From Alterluteimonas quercicellularis (GTDB lineage: Bacteria > Pseudomonadota > Gammaproteobacteria > Xanthomonadales > Xanthomonadaceae): a stretch of DNA of 64,000 bases. Shown in pieces: positions 46,978-58,069 of the stretch. A program made the position numbers and the translations under genes. Location: positions 34,776-98,775 of the forward strand of contig NZ_JAIWPR010000016.1 of NCBI RefSeq assembly GCF_021191635.1. Reading direction: 5' to 3'. Numbering within the stretch: the first letter of the stretch is position 1; each line of letters opens with the position of its first letter. The notes beneath the pieces were generated by a model. The model was not told the DNA's origin. It searched no databases and worked only from the letters and a program-made list of their open reading frames with translations.

Positions 46978-47667
46978 ATGTCCGAACCCCTCACGTTCAC
47001 GCGCCGCCTGCAGCGGCTGTTCCTGGCCGGCCTGCTGACCCTGCTGCCGATCTGGCTGACCTGGGTCGTGGTCAAGTTCGTCTTCGTCCTGCTCAGCGAC
47101 ATCAGCCTGCCGTGGGTGGCGCCGGTGGCCGAGCGGGTGGCGGCCTGGTTTCCCGAGGAGGCGGGCTGGGCGACCGCGCTGTGGGTGCAGAACGCGATCG
47201 CGCTGCTGGCCACGCTGCTGGCGATCCTGGGCGTGGGCTGGCTGACCCGCCGGGTGATCGGGCAGAGCCTGCTGCGCGGCTTCGAGCGCATGGTGTCGCG
47301 GGTGCCGCTGGCCAGCACCATCTACTCCAGCGCGCGCAAGCTGCTCGACATCCTGCAGACCAAGCCCGGCACCACCCAGCGGGTGGTGCTGATCGATTTC
47401 CCGCACGACCAGATGAAGTCGATCGGGCTGGTCACGCGGGTAATGCGCGAGGCCGGCACCGGCCGCGAGCTGGCCGCGGTGTACGTGCCCACCACGCCCA
47501 ACCCGACCTCCGGCTACCTGGAGGTGGTGCCGGTGGAGAAGCTGACCCCGACCGACTGGACCGTCGACCAGGCGATGAGCTTCATCATCTCCGGCGGCGC
47601 CTCGGCGCCCGACACCATTCCCTTCGCGGCGCCGGCCGCGGCGCCCGCGGCCCCGCCGGCGGACTGA
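46978..47667 (+). CDS. DUF502 inner membrane protein
   Basis: The 229-residue product has two membrane helices (LFLAGLLTLLPIWLTWVVVK and NAIALLATLLAILGVGWLTR). The conserved DUF502 cytosolic part is SRVPLASTIYSSARKLLDIL, VVLIDFPHDQMKSIGLVTR and VYVPTTPNPTSGYLEVVPVE. The tail is Ala/Pro-rich. The family is widespread in bacteria and plants (LCV-like) with no firm biochemical role. The TAGAAT box 6 nt before the ATG supports the start. Confidence 0.88.
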   Translation: MSEPLTFTRRLQRLFLAGLLTLLPIWLTWVVVKFVFVLLSDISLPWVAPVAERVAAWFPEEAGWATALWVQNAIALLATLLAILGVGWLTRRVIGQSLLRGFERMVSRVPLASTIYSSARKLLDILQTKPGTTQRVVLIDFPHDQMKSIGLVTRVMREAGTGRELAAVYVPTTPNPTSGYLEVVPVEKLTPTDWTVDQAMSFIISGGASAPDTIPFAAPAAAPAAPPAD

Positions 47668-47733
47668 GCGCGGCGCTTGCCGAAGCGGCGCGCGCGCAGG
47701 AGGATGGCGCGTCTTCCTTCGCCGCGGCCCGCC

Positions 47734-49557
47734 ATGCGCTTCCGAATCCCCACCAGCGCGCTGGCGCTGACGATCGCCCTGTCGCTGGCCGGCTGCGAGG
47801 GCCGCCAGCCGCCCGTGCCCGCCAGCGACGCCCCGTCGCAGGCGGGCGGAGAAGAGCGCGTCGCGCGCCTGGGCGCGCTGTACGCCGAGTTCTGGGAGGA
47901 GACGCTGCAGCGCAATCCGCTGCAGGCGACCTTCCAGGGCGACCACCGCTACGACGACCGGCTGCCCGACTTCGGCTCGGCCGAGTACCGCCGCGAGTCG
48001 ACGGCGTTCAACCGCCGCTGGCTCGAGCGCGTCGAGGCCGTCGGCGACGCCGGCCTGGACGGGCAGGACCTGCTCAGCTACCGGATCTTCCTGCGCGAGC
48101 GGCGCGAGGCGCTGGAGGCCGACCGCTTCCCGTCGTGGATGCTGCCGGTCGACCAGATGGGCAGCACCGCCACCTACGCGGTGATGCTGGGCTCGGGCAC
48201 CGTCGCCCAGCCCTTCGCCACCGTGCGCGACTACGACAACTGGCTGGCGCGCGCGGCCCGCATCCCGGTCCTGATCGACACCGAGATCGCCAACATGCGC
48301 GCGGGCATCGCCGCCGGCGTGGTGCAGCCGCGGGTGGTGGTGGAGAAGGTGCTGCCGCAGCTCGACGCGGTGATCGCCGACGAGCCGGAGCGGACCCCGT
48401 TCTGGGGCCCGATCGAGCGGCTGCCGGACGGCATCGCCGACGCCGACCGCACGCGCCTGGCCGCGGCCTTCCGCGAGCTGGTGGCCACGCAGCTGATGCC
48501 GGCCTTCCGCCGCCAGCGCGAGTTCCTGGCCACCGAGTACCTTGCCGCCGCGCGCGACAGCGTCGGCATGGACGCGCTGCCGGAAGGCCGCGCCTGGTAC
48601 GCGTTCGCGGTGCGCCGCAGCACCACCACCGACCTGGATCCCGAGCGCATCCACCGCATCGGCCTCGACGAGGTGGCGCGCATCCACGGCGAGATCCGCG
48701 GGATCATGCGCCAGGTCGGCTTCGAGGGCTCGCTGCAGGACTTCTTCCGCTTCATGCAGACCGACCCGCGCTTCGAGTTCGCATCGGAGGACGCCCTGCT
48801 CGCCCGCTACCGCAGCCTGGAGGCGCGGGTGAATGAGCGTGTGCACGCGCTGTTCACGCTGGTGCCCAAGGCGCCGTTCGAGATCCGCCCGGTGGAGGCG
48901 TTCCGCGCCGAGTCGGCGCCCGGCGGCTCGTACATGGCGCCCAGCGAGGACGGCCGCCGGCCCGGCATCTTCTACGTCAACACCTTCGACCTGCCCACGC
49001 GCAAGACCTGGGACGCCGAGGACCTGTTCCTGCACGAGGCCATTCCGGGCCACCACTTCCAGCTGGCGCTGCAGCAGGAGCTGGCCGAACTGCCCGACTT
49101 CCGCCGCTTCGGCGGGCAGACCGCCTTCATCGAGGGCTGGGGCCTGTACGCCGAGGGCCTGGGCCGCGAGCTCGGGCTCTACACCGATCCCTACAGCGAC
49201 TTCGGCCGCCTGCAGGGCGAGCTGTGGCGCGCGGTGCGGCTGGTGGTGGACACCGGCCTGCACAGCCAGGGCTGGACCCGGCAGCAGGTGCTCGACTACA
49301 TGTTCGAGAACTCCTCGGTCAGCGAGCCCGACGCGATCGCCGAGGCCGAGCGCTACATCGCCTGGCCCGGGCAGGCGCTGGCCTACAAGCTGGGCCAGCT
49401 GAAGATCCGCGAGCTGCGCGAGCGCGCCGAGACCGCGCTCGGCGAACGCTTCGACATCCGCGACTTCCACGCCGAGATGCTGCGCGACGGCTCGCTGCCG
49501 CTGGACGTGCTCGACGCCAAGATCGACCTCTGGATCGAGAACCGGCGCCGGGCCTGA
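47734..49557 (+). CDS. DUF885 family lipoprotein, putative zinc carboxypeptidase
   Basis: The 607-residue product has a lipoprotein signal ending LSLAGC (lipobox LAGC). The DUF885 body includes DQMGSTATYAVMLGSGTVAQ, ARIPVLIDTEIANMRAGIAA and the zinc motif HEAIPGHH (about residue 435), followed by IEGWGLYAEGLGRELG, which supplies the third ligand Glu. DUF885 proteins act as M32/M2-like peptidases; the substrate is unknown. The ATG at 47734 is the one giving the lipoprotein signal. It is convergent with the helicase gene across a MITE-like element. Confidence 0.88.
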   Translation: MRFRIPTSALALTIALSLAGCEGRQPPVPASDAPSQAGGEERVARLGALYAEFWEETLQRNPLQATFQGDHRYDDRLPDFGSAEYRRESTAFNRRWLERVEAVGDAGLDGQDLLSYRIFLRERREALEADRFPSWMLPVDQMGSTATYAVMLGSGTVAQPFATVRDYDNWLARAARIPVLIDTEIANMRAGIAAGVVQPRVVVEKVLPQLDAVIADEPERTPFWGPIERLPDGIADADRTRLAAAFRELVATQLMPAFRRQREFLATEYLAAARDSVGMDALPEGRAWYAFAVRRSTTTDLDPERIHRIGLDEVARIHGEIRGIMRQVGFEGSLQDFFRFMQTDPRFEFASEDALLARYRSLEARVNERVHALFTLVPKAPFEIRPVEAFRAESAPGGSYMAPSEDGRRPGIFYVNTFDLPTRKTWDAEDLFLHEAIPGHHFQLALQQELAELPDFRRFGGQTAFIEGWGLYAEGLGRELGLYTDPYSDFGRLQGELWRAVRLVVDTGLHSQGWTRQQVLDYMFENSSVSEPDAIAEAERYIAWPGQALAYKLGQLKIRELRERAETALGERFDIRDFHAEMLRDGSLPLDVLDAKIDLWIENRRRA

Positions 49558-49629
49558 GCCCCCGGTGCCGCGCACGCGCCCGCGCCACCGTGAACGCGCC
49601 CGCGGCGATCCGCCGCGGGCGATCGCGCC

Positions 49630-49805
49630 TAGAGCGTGTTATGTGCTTGGGAGTGCGTTGTCCGCGCGCCTGGGCCGCCACGAGGCCAGGCGCGGTCCGC
49701 CGGCAAGGCTGGCTGCCTTGCCAAGGGCCGCAACGCCGCATCGCGGCGGCCCAGGTGCGCGCAGACGTTTGCTTGAATGCAGTGCTTCGAAGTGCATAGC
49801 ACGCT

Positions 49806-49808
<3 letters not shown>
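49630..49808. mobile_element. 179-bp inverted-repeat (MITE-like) element, copy B
   Basis: It starts TAGAGCGTGTTATGTGCTT and ends GTGCATAGCACGCTCTA. The ends are inverted repeats better matched than in copy A (21307-21485). The length is the same, 179 bp, with two identical blocks of 50 and 26 bp. The last bases, CTA, are the complement of the TAG stop of the helicase gene. No target-site duplication is obvious. Confidence 0.75.
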
Positions 49809-51152
<1,344 letters not shown>

Positions 51153-51462
51153 GGAACATCTCCTGACGCATCGCCCGCCGGGCCGGTCTGCGGCGCCGAA
51201 GGGCAATTCCGTCCCCGCGCTATCCGATACCGCGCTGCGGGCGACGTGATGACGGCGCGGACGTTTCCGGGCCGTGTCTGCGAGACGAAGGACGTGCGGG
51301 ATAAGAAGCCGGGCGAACGTGCGCCGGGCCGGCATACCTGGATCGTCGCCGCTCGAAAGCGGGGCAGCCGTGTTGCAGAACGCGCACAGTGTACCGGATC
51401 CGGCCGCCGAGGGCAGCGGCACCGCCCGGCTACACCTTTCGACCGCGCATGGCTCCCGTAAG

Positions 51463-53196
51463 ATGGCCGCCATTTCCCCACCCTCCCCGCCCCCGGTGCC
51501 CGCCTTGCCGCGTCCGCGTCCCGTCCCGTCGTCCCCGCGCGGCACCGCCCGCCCGATCGCGGCGCGCGTGCGCCGCGCGCTGCTGGGCGCGCTGGCGCTG
51601 CTGGCCCTGCTCGCCTGCGCCGCCGCGCAGGCGCAGGAGTGGCGCTACCGGGTGCGGCCGGGCGACACCCTGTGGGACCTCGGCCGCGCCCACCTGCGCG
51701 CGGACGTGCCGTGGGAACGGCTGCAGGCGCACAACGGGATCGCCGATCCGCTGGCCTTGCCGCCGGGCACCGTGCTGCGCTTCCCGGTCGACTGGCTGCG
51801 CGTCCGCCCGGCGCCGGCGACGGTGCTGGCGCTGCAGGGCGAGGCCAGCGTGCACCCGGCCGGCGCCGCGCACCGCGCCGTGCCGCTGCAGGCCGGCGCG
51901 CGCGTGCAGGCCGGCTCGGTGGTGCGCACCGCCACCGACGCCAGCCTGACCCTGGGCTTCGCCGACGGTTCGCGGATCCTGCTGCACGGCGACGGCGAGC
52001 TGCGGCTCGACCGGCTGCGCGCCTACGGCGCCACCGGCATGGCGGACACCCGGCTGCACCTGGTGCGCGGCCGCACCGCCAGCTCGGCGCGGCCGGCGCG
52101 CGGGCCGGCCTCGCGCTTCGTGGTCGACACCCCGGGCGCGATGGCGACCGTGCGCGGCACCCGCTTCCGCGTCGCCCACCGCGACGCCTACACCCACGCC
52201 GAGGTGCTGGAGGGGCGCGTCCACGTGGGCGGCGGCGGGCACGGCGTGCTGGTGCCGGCCGGGCACGGCAGCGTCAGCGGCACCGACGGCCGCCCGCGCC
52301 CGCCGACCCCGCTGCTGCCGCCGCCCGACCTGTCGCAGTGGCCGGAGCAGGTGACGAGCAACCCGGCGACGGTGTCCTGGCCCGCCGTCGCCGGCGCGCA
52401 GCGCTACCGGGTGCAGGTCGCGCCGGACGCGGAGTTCACGACCCTGCTGGTGAACGTGCACACCGACGCGCCCTCGGCGCGGCTGGCGTTGCCCGGCGAC
52501 GGCCGCTTCCATGCGCGCGTGCGCGCGGTGGACGCCGAAGGGCTGGAAGGCCACGACGCCACCCGCGCCTTCGCCGTCGCGGCCCGGCCGGCGCCGCCGT
52601 TCGCGCTCGCGCCCGAGGACGGCGCCGCCGCCGGCCCGCGCCCGCGCATGCGCTGGGCCGCCACCGGCGAGGCGATGCGCTACCGGCTGCAGCTGGCGCG
52701 CGATCCCGCGTTCGCGGCGCCGCTGCTCGACCTCGACGGCCTGCGGCGCACCGAGCTGCGCGTGCCCGAAGACCTGCCGCCCGGCGACTACCACTGGCGC
52801 GTGGCCGCCACCGACGCCGACGGCCGCGACGGCCCCTTCGGCGATGCGCAGCGCTTCGTCGCCGGCCCGGCGCCGCCAGGCCCCGGGATCGGCGAGGACG
52901 GCGTGGCCCGCGAGCGCGGCAGCCTGCAGGTGAGCTGGCCGGCCGGCGCGCCCGGGCAGCGCTACCGCTTCCAGCTCTCGCGCGACGCCGACTTCGCGCG
53001 CCTGGAACTGGACACCGAGCTGGACGAGCACCGCATCGCCCTGCCGAAGCTGCGCGCCGGTACCTGGTACATGCGCACCGCCCTGGTCGACGACGACGGC
53101 CACGCGCACCCGTTCGGTCCCGCGCAGAGCGTGCGCACCGGCTGCCTGGCCTGCCGCATCGGCCTGGGCGCCGGGTTCGTGCTGATGGCGCTGTGA
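51463..53196 (+). CDS. LysM and FecR-domain periplasmic protein
   Basis: The product is about 577 residues. It has an N-terminal Pro-rich segment and a signal-like helix (RRALLGALALLALLACAAAQ), then a LysM peptidoglycan-binding motif (YRVRPGDTLWDLGRAHLRAD, NGIADPLALPPGTVLRFP). A FecR-type domain follows (LQAGARVQAGSVVRTATDAS, DTPGAMATVRGTRFRVAHRD, AEVLEGRVHV), then fibronectin-like repeats (RYRVQVAPDAEFTTLLVNVH; RYRLQLARDPAFAAPLLDLD; RYRFQLSRDADFARLELDTE). It overlaps the next gene by 4 nt (GTGA), so the pair is coupled. This resembles a periplasmic sensor or anchor for the CHASE2-GGDEF partner. The start is uncertain because a TAAGAT box overlaps the ATG. Confidence 0.8.
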   Translation: MAAISPPSPPPVPALPRPRPVPSSPRGTARPIAARVRRALLGALALLALLACAAAQAQEWRYRVRPGDTLWDLGRAHLRADVPWERLQAHNGIADPLALPPGTVLRFPVDWLRVRPAPATVLALQGEASVHPAGAAHRAVPLQAGARVQAGSVVRTATDASLTLGFADGSRILLHGDGELRLDRLRAYGATGMADTRLHLVRGRTASSARPARGPASRFVVDTPGAMATVRGTRFRVAHRDAYTHAEVLEGRVHVGGGGHGVLVPAGHGSVSGTDGRPRPPTPLLPPPDLSQWPEQVTSNPATVSWPAVAGAQRYRVQVAPDAEFTTLLVNVHTDAPSARLALPGDGRFHARVRAVDAEGLEGHDATRAFAVAARPAPPFALAPEDGAAAGPRPRMRWAATGEAMRYRLQLARDPAFAAPLLDLDGLRRTELRVPEDLPPGDYHWRVAATDADGRDGPFGDAQRFVAGPAPPGPGIGEDGVARERGSLQVSWPAGAPGQRYRFQLSRDADFARLELDTELDEHRIALPKLRAGTWYMRTALVDDDGHAHPFGPAQSVRTGCLACRIGLGAGFVLMAL

Positions 53197-54878
53197 CCGC
53201 GCGCGCCCGCCGCCTGCGCGATCTGCTGGTCCGCACCGCGGCGGGCGCGCTGTCGGCGCTGTGCGTGGCCGGACTGCTGGCCGGCGACGTCACCTGGCGG
53301 GTCGATACCTGGCTGTACGACGCACTGATCCTGCACCGCGAGCAGCCGGTCGACGAGCGCATCGTCATCGTCGCCATCGACGAGCACAGCCTGTCCGCGC
53401 TGGGCCGCTGGCCGTGGCCGCGCGGCCTGCATGCGGACCTGCTGGAACGGCTGCGGCAGGCCGGCGCGCGCGGGGTGGTCCTCAACGCGGTGTTCGCCGA
53501 ACCGGCACGCGACGACGCCGCGGGCGACGCCCGCCTGGCCGCGGCCCTGGCGGCCGGCGGCGACGTGGTGCTGCCGGTGATCGCCGAGCCGTCCGAGCCC
53601 GGCGGGCTGCCGATCGAGGTGCTGCCGATGCCGGCGCTGACCGCCGCGGCCGCCGGCCTCGGCCACGTCGACGCCGACATCGACCGCGACGGCGTCGCCC
53701 GCCAGACCGGCCTGATGGCCGGGCTGGGCGACCCGCACTGGCCGGCGCTGGCGCTCGCGCTGCTGCGCACGCCGGCCGGCGCCGGCACCCCGCTGGACGG
53801 GGACGCGCGCCTGCCCGGCCTCACCGCGCCGGCGCACGTGCAGGCCTCGCCCTACCAGTGGACGCGCGACCACCGCGTGCTGATCCCCTACGCGCGGCGG
53901 GGCGCGTTCCCGCGGCTGTCCTACGCCGACGTGCTCGCCGGCGAGTTCGACCCGGACGCGCTGCGCGGGCGCTGGGTGCTGGTGGGCACCACCGCCGCCG
54001 GCATCGATCACGGGCTGCTGACCCCGCGCTCGCGCGAAGGGCGCTCACTGTCCTCGATCGAGTACCACGCCAACCTGCTCAACGCGCTGGCGCGCGGCGA
54101 GACCATCTCCGCGCTGCCCGCGCCGCGGCAGTGGGCGCTGTCGATCCTGCTGGTGCTGCTGCCGCTGTTCTCGCCGCGCGACCTCCCGCCGCGCCGGCGC
54201 GGCTGGCTGATCGCGGCGACCGCGGCCGCGACGCTGCTGGCCACCGTGCTGCTGCTGCATTTCGCGCACATCTGGTTCCCGCCGACGCCGACCCTGGCGG
54301 TGCTGGCCGCCGGCGCGCTGGCATGGACGCTGTGGCGCCTGCGACGGTCGCAGCAGCTGGCGCACTCCGACGCGCTGACCCTGCTGGCCAACCGCCGCCT
54401 GTTCGACCTGGCGCTGGAGCGCGAGGTGCGCGCCGCGCGCCGCTCGCGCCAGCCGCTGTCGCTGCTGATCGTCGACGTCGACAACTTCAAGCACTACAAC
54501 GACCGCTACGGCCATCGCGCCGGCGACGGCGTGCTGCGGCGGGTGGCGATCGCGATCGGCGCGCAGGCGCGGCGCCCGCGCGACCTCGCCGCCCGCTACG
54601 GCGGCGACGAGATGACCGCGATCCTGCCCGATACCGATGCCGCGGCCGCGCTGGAGATCGCCGAGGCGATGGTGCGCGACGTGCGCGCGCTGCGGATCCC
54701 GCACGAGGAATCGGGGATCGCCCCCTGGGTGACCCTGACCATCGGCGTGGCCACCTTCTCGCCCGAGCGCGACCGCAACGACACCGACCTGCTCGAGCGC
54801 GCCGACGCGGCGCTGTACGAGGCCAAGCGCGAGGGCCGCGACCGCGCGCGCGGCGCTTCCGGCGCCGCCGCGGGCTGA
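53193..54878 (+). CDS. CHASE2-GGDEF membrane diguanylate cyclase
   Basis: The 561-residue product starts at the GTG overlapping the LysM/FecR stop. An N-terminal membrane helix is followed by a periplasmic CHASE2 domain (VDERIVIVAIDEHSLSALGR, PLSR-like RSLSSIEYHANLLNALARGE), then a membrane block (about residues 305-385) and a GGDEF domain. The active-site loop is GGDEM at about 470-474 rather than GGDEF. The I-site RPRD lies five residues before it. LLIVDVDNFKHYNDRYGHRA and the metal residues are intact, so activity is likely. CHASE2 is a periplasmic sensor; with the adjacent FecR/LysM protein it may read cell-wall state. Confidence 0.88.
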   Translation: MTARARRLRDLLVRTAAGALSALCVAGLLAGDVTWRVDTWLYDALILHREQPVDERIVIVAIDEHSLSALGRWPWPRGLHADLLERLRQAGARGVVLNAVFAEPARDDAAGDARLAAALAAGGDVVLPVIAEPSEPGGLPIEVLPMPALTAAAAGLGHVDADIDRDGVARQTGLMAGLGDPHWPALALALLRTPAGAGTPLDGDARLPGLTAPAHVQASPYQWTRDHRVLIPYARRGAFPRLSYADVLAGEFDPDALRGRWVLVGTTAAGIDHGLLTPRSREGRSLSSIEYHANLLNALARGETISALPAPRQWALSILLVLLPLFSPRDLPPRRRGWLIAATAAATLLATVLLLHFAHIWFPPTPTLAVLAAGALAWTLWRLRRSQQLAHSDALTLLANRRLFDLALEREVRAARRSRQPLSLLIVDVDNFKHYNDRYGHRAGDGVLRRVAIAIGAQARRPRDLAARYGGDEMTAILPDTDAAAALEIAEAMVRDVRALRIPHEESGIAPWVTLTIGVATFSPERDRNDTDLLERADAALYEAKREGRDRARGASGAAAG

Positions 54879-55046
54879 AGCGCCGCCCCGCCCTGGCGCA
54901 TCCGCGCCGCGGTTGCGTGAAAGAACCGTTATCGCGCGCCCGTGACCTTCGACACCCATCCCCGGCCGCGGGCAGGCGTACATTGCGCGCACGCCCGCAT
55001 CGCGGGCGTCCTTCTTTCCACATGCCCGCCCAGGGCGGAGTACGCC

Positions 55047-57152
55047 GTGACCCCGAACACCCCGAAGATCCTGCTCCTGCCGCTGGCGCTCGCGCTGGCG
55101 CTGTCGGCGTGCAGCCGCGAACCGTCGGCGCCCGACGCCGCCGCCGGCCCCGCGTCCGGCGCCGCCGCGGCCAGGCCCGCGCTCGACGAGAACGCGCTGC
55201 CGCCGGTCAACCGCTTCCAGCTCGCCGACCTCGACGAGTCCGCCGGCGCCTGCCGAGACCTCAACGCCTACGCCAACGGCAAGTGGCTGGCCGCCAACCC
55301 GATCCCGGGCGACCGCACCTCCTGGGGCTCGTTCGAGATGCTGGCCGAGCGCTCGCTGGCCGCGCAGCGCCAGCTGGCCGAACAGGCGGCCGCCGACGCC
55401 GGCGCTGCCGGCGTGGAGAAGATCGTCGGCGACTTCTGGGCGACCGGCATGGACGAGGCCGCGATCGAGCGCCAGGGCATCGAGCCGCTGCGCGACCGGC
55501 TGGCCGCCATCGACGCGCTGACCGACGCCGCCTCGATCGCCGAGCACCTGCGCGCCACCGCCGCGCGCGGCGAGAACGTGCTGTTCGGCTTCGGCGCCAA
55601 CGCCGACTACCGCGATTCCGACGTCAACATCGCCTACGCCTTGCAGGGCGGGCTGGGCCTGCCCGACAGCACCTACTACTCCGACGAGGCGCACCGCGAC
55701 AAGCTGGCCGCCTACCGCCAGCACGTGGCCCGCGTGCTGGAGCTGTCCGGGGTGCCGGCGGAGGCCGCCGCGACGCAGGCCGAGGCGGTGGTCGCCTTCG
55801 AGACCCGCCTGGCCGGCAAGTCGCGCTCGCGCGAGGAACTGTCGCGCGACGCCTCGCTGATGTACAACCCGGTCAGCCTGGCCGACGCCGACGCGCTGAC
55901 CCCGAACTTCCCCTGGACCCGCTTCTTCGAATCGCAGGGCGTGCGGGCGCCGGAGACCTTCTCGCTGGCGATCCCGGCGTTCCACCAGGAGGTGAGCGCC
56001 ATGCTGGCCGACGTGCCCGCCGACGACTGGAAGGCCTACCTGCGCTTCCACACCGTCGACAGCGCCTCGCCCTACCTGTCCGACGCCTTCGTGCAGGCCA
56101 ACTACGCGTTCTACGGCAAGACCCTGCGCGGCCAGCAGGAGATCGAACCGCGCTGGAAGCGCACGCTGGGCACGCTCAACGGCGGCGTCGGCGAGACCCT
56201 GGGCCAGCTCTACGTCGAGGCCGCCTTCCCCGCCGAGTCCAAGGCGCGCATGGAGGAGCTGGTCGGCAACCTGCGCGACGCGCTGAAGCTGCGGCTGGAG
56301 AAGCTGGAGTGGATGGGCGAGGAGACCAAGCGCAAGGCCATGGCCAAGTGGGAGACCTTCACGCCCAAGATCGGCTACCCCGACAAGTGGCGCGACTGGA
56401 GCGGCCTGAGCACCGGCCGCGACAGCTACATCGCCAACGTGCTCGCCGCCAACGAGTTCAACTACCGCTACGACCTGGCCAAGATCGGCCAGCCGGTGGA
56501 CCGCGACGAGTGGTTCATGTCGCCGCAGACGGTCAACGCCTACTACAACCCGCAGGCCAACGAGATCGTGTTCCCGGCCGGCATCCTGCAGCCGCCGTTC
56601 TTCGACCCGGACGGCGACGACGCGCTGAACTACGGCGGCATCGGCGCGGTGATCGGCCACGAGATGATCCACGGCTACGACGACCAGGGCAGCCGCTTCG
56701 GCCCGACCGGCAACTTCGAGAACTGGTGGACCGAGTCCGACGCCACCGGCTTCAAGCGGCTCACCGACCGGCTGGTGGCGCAGTTTGACGGCTACGAGGC
56801 GGCGCCCGGCCTGAAGGTCAACGGCAACCTGACGCTGGGCGAGAACATCGCCGACCTCGGCGGCCTGGCGGTGGCCCATGACGCCCTGCAACGCGCCCGC
56901 GAGGGCCAGGCCGACCCCCAGGTCGACGGGCTGACCCAGGACCAGCGCTTCTTCCTCAACTGGGCCACGGTGTGGCGCCGCAACTTCACCCCCGAGGAGC
57001 TGAAGGTGCGCCTGGCCACCGATCCGCACGCGCCGGCGAACTTCCGCGCCATCGGCGCCCCGTCCAACCTGCCCGCCTACGCCGCCGCCTTCTCCTGCGA
57101 GGCCGGCAGCCCGATGGTGCGCGCGGGCGAGGAGCGCATCGTCATCTGGTGA
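55047..57152 (+). CDS. M13 family zinc metallopeptidase (PepO-like), lipoprotein
   Basis: The product is 701 residues from a GTG with GGAG upstream. The lipoprotein signal ends LALSAC. The M13 (neprilysin) body has DLNAYANGKWLA, the substrate-binding NAYYNPQANEIVFPAGILQP, the zinc motif HEMIH (about 539-543, in VIGHEMIHGYDDQGSRF), the third ligand in GENIADLGGLAVA (about 599), and the typical SFSCEAGSPM end. All catalytic residues are present, so it should be active on small peptides in the periplasm. A related but damaged M13 gene lies at 59956-61983. Confidence 0.94.
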   Translation: MTPNTPKILLLPLALALALSACSREPSAPDAAAGPASGAAAARPALDENALPPVNRFQLADLDESAGACRDLNAYANGKWLAANPIPGDRTSWGSFEMLAERSLAAQRQLAEQAAADAGAAGVEKIVGDFWATGMDEAAIERQGIEPLRDRLAAIDALTDAASIAEHLRATAARGENVLFGFGANADYRDSDVNIAYALQGGLGLPDSTYYSDEAHRDKLAAYRQHVARVLELSGVPAEAAATQAEAVVAFETRLAGKSRSREELSRDASLMYNPVSLADADALTPNFPWTRFFESQGVRAPETFSLAIPAFHQEVSAMLADVPADDWKAYLRFHTVDSASPYLSDAFVQANYAFYGKTLRGQQEIEPRWKRTLGTLNGGVGETLGQLYVEAAFPAESKARMEELVGNLRDALKLRLEKLEWMGEETKRKAMAKWETFTPKIGYPDKWRDWSGLSTGRDSYIANVLAANEFNYRYDLAKIGQPVDRDEWFMSPQTVNAYYNPQANEIVFPAGILQPPFFDPDGDDALNYGGIGAVIGHEMIHGYDDQGSRFGPTGNFENWWTESDATGFKRLTDRLVAQFDGYEAAPGLKVNGNLTLGENIADLGGLAVAHDALQRAREGQADPQVDGLTQDQRFFLNWATVWRRNFTPEELKVRLATDPHAPANFRAIGAPSNLPAYAAAFSCEAGSPMVRAGEERIVIW

Positions 57153-57241
57153 TCGCGCGCTCCGGATCGGAACGCACGCCGCGGCCGGCCGGGTCGAGGG
57201 CAGGCCCTGTCGCGCGCGACCCGCCGGCGCAGGAGGAAAAA

Positions 57242-57276
57242 GGCAAGGCCCGGGCGATCCGCCCGGGCCTTGCCCG
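57242..57276 (-). terminator. Rho-independent terminator for the frameshifted gene
   Basis: On the minus strand, GGCAAGGCCCGGGCG and CGCCCGGGCCTTGCC form a near-perfect stem followed by TTTTTCC. It lies just downstream of the stop at 57289, so it terminates the minus-strand gene. It also faces the end of the M13 gene. Confidence 0.8.
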
Positions 57277-57288
57277 ATGCGCGATGCC

Positions 57289-58069
57289 TCACTCGCCCGT
57301 GGTGACGAACTCGACCGCCTCGTCGCGGCGGAACGCCGCCTGGCGCTCGGAGATCACGCCCGCCACCTCCTCGCGCCCGGGAATCTCGTGCATCAGGCGG
57401 TCCGCCTCGTCGGCGATCTCCTGCTCGGTCGCGTCCGGGTTCGCGGCCACGTAGGCCTGCAGGCCGATCTCGATCTCCCGCTGGACGGCGTCGCCGGCCT
57501 GCGTGGTGAGATGGCTGATCGAGGCCTCCTTCTCGTGCTGCAGCCCCGGTGGCACGTCCATGTCACGCGCGTTCTGCAGGTCCTCGGCCGCCTGGTTGGT
57601 CGCCTCGGCGGCTTCCTCCGCCGTGCTGGGATCGGCCACGCCGTCGCCGTTCGCGTCGGTCTCGGGCCAGCCGTTCTCGTCGGTCCGCACGTGGGTGCCG
57701 TCGGCACGCTCCACCGACGCATTCGGCTCGAACGGCCCCGCGGTCCCGGTGTACGGCCCGTCCTCGGCCACCGCGCCCGGCGCGTAGTCGTCCAGGTCGA
57801 CGCCGTGCTGCTCGGCGGTCGCCGCGTTGACCGCCTGCTGCGTGCGGAAGTCCATCGAGTAGTCGTCCATGCCGGCCGCGACCTCGGTGCGGCCCTGGAT
57901 CTGGTGCTTGAGCCGGTCCGCCTCGGCCTGGATCTCTCGCCTTCGTAGACCATGTCCGGATCGCGCCCGCCGGCCTGGCCGGCATAGGGGCCGAGTTGCT
58001 CGGGGAACTCGGCGAGGTCGCGGTCGGTGATGAACTGCGGGTTGTCCTGCAGGACATGTCGCCGCTCAT
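57289..58069 (-). pseudogene. Frameshifted gene with internal duplicated motif, function unknown
   Basis: An intact frame of 193 codons (57289-57870, MDDYSMDFRTQQAVNAAT) continues upstream only if one base is restored at about 57934-57936. There GGC-GAG-AGATCC would become GGC-GAG-GAG-ATC, giving VYEGE-E-IQAEADRLKHQI. A second shift near 58050 separates this from a start ATG at 58069, which has the strong ribosome site AGGAGGG. Restoring the frame exposes an internal repeat: E-I-x-x-EADRL-x-H-x-I-x-GR-x-EVA near the N-terminus and EIADEADRLMHEIPGREEVA near the C-terminus. The protein is acidic and otherwise unrecognised. It could be a true pseudogene or carry sequencing errors. Confidence 0.6.

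Noticed and set aside
57242..57276. Hairpin assigned as the terminator of the plus-strand M13 gene
   Set aside because: The T-tract follows the stem only on the minus strand, so it belongs to the minus-strand gene, though it may also slow plus-strand transcription.
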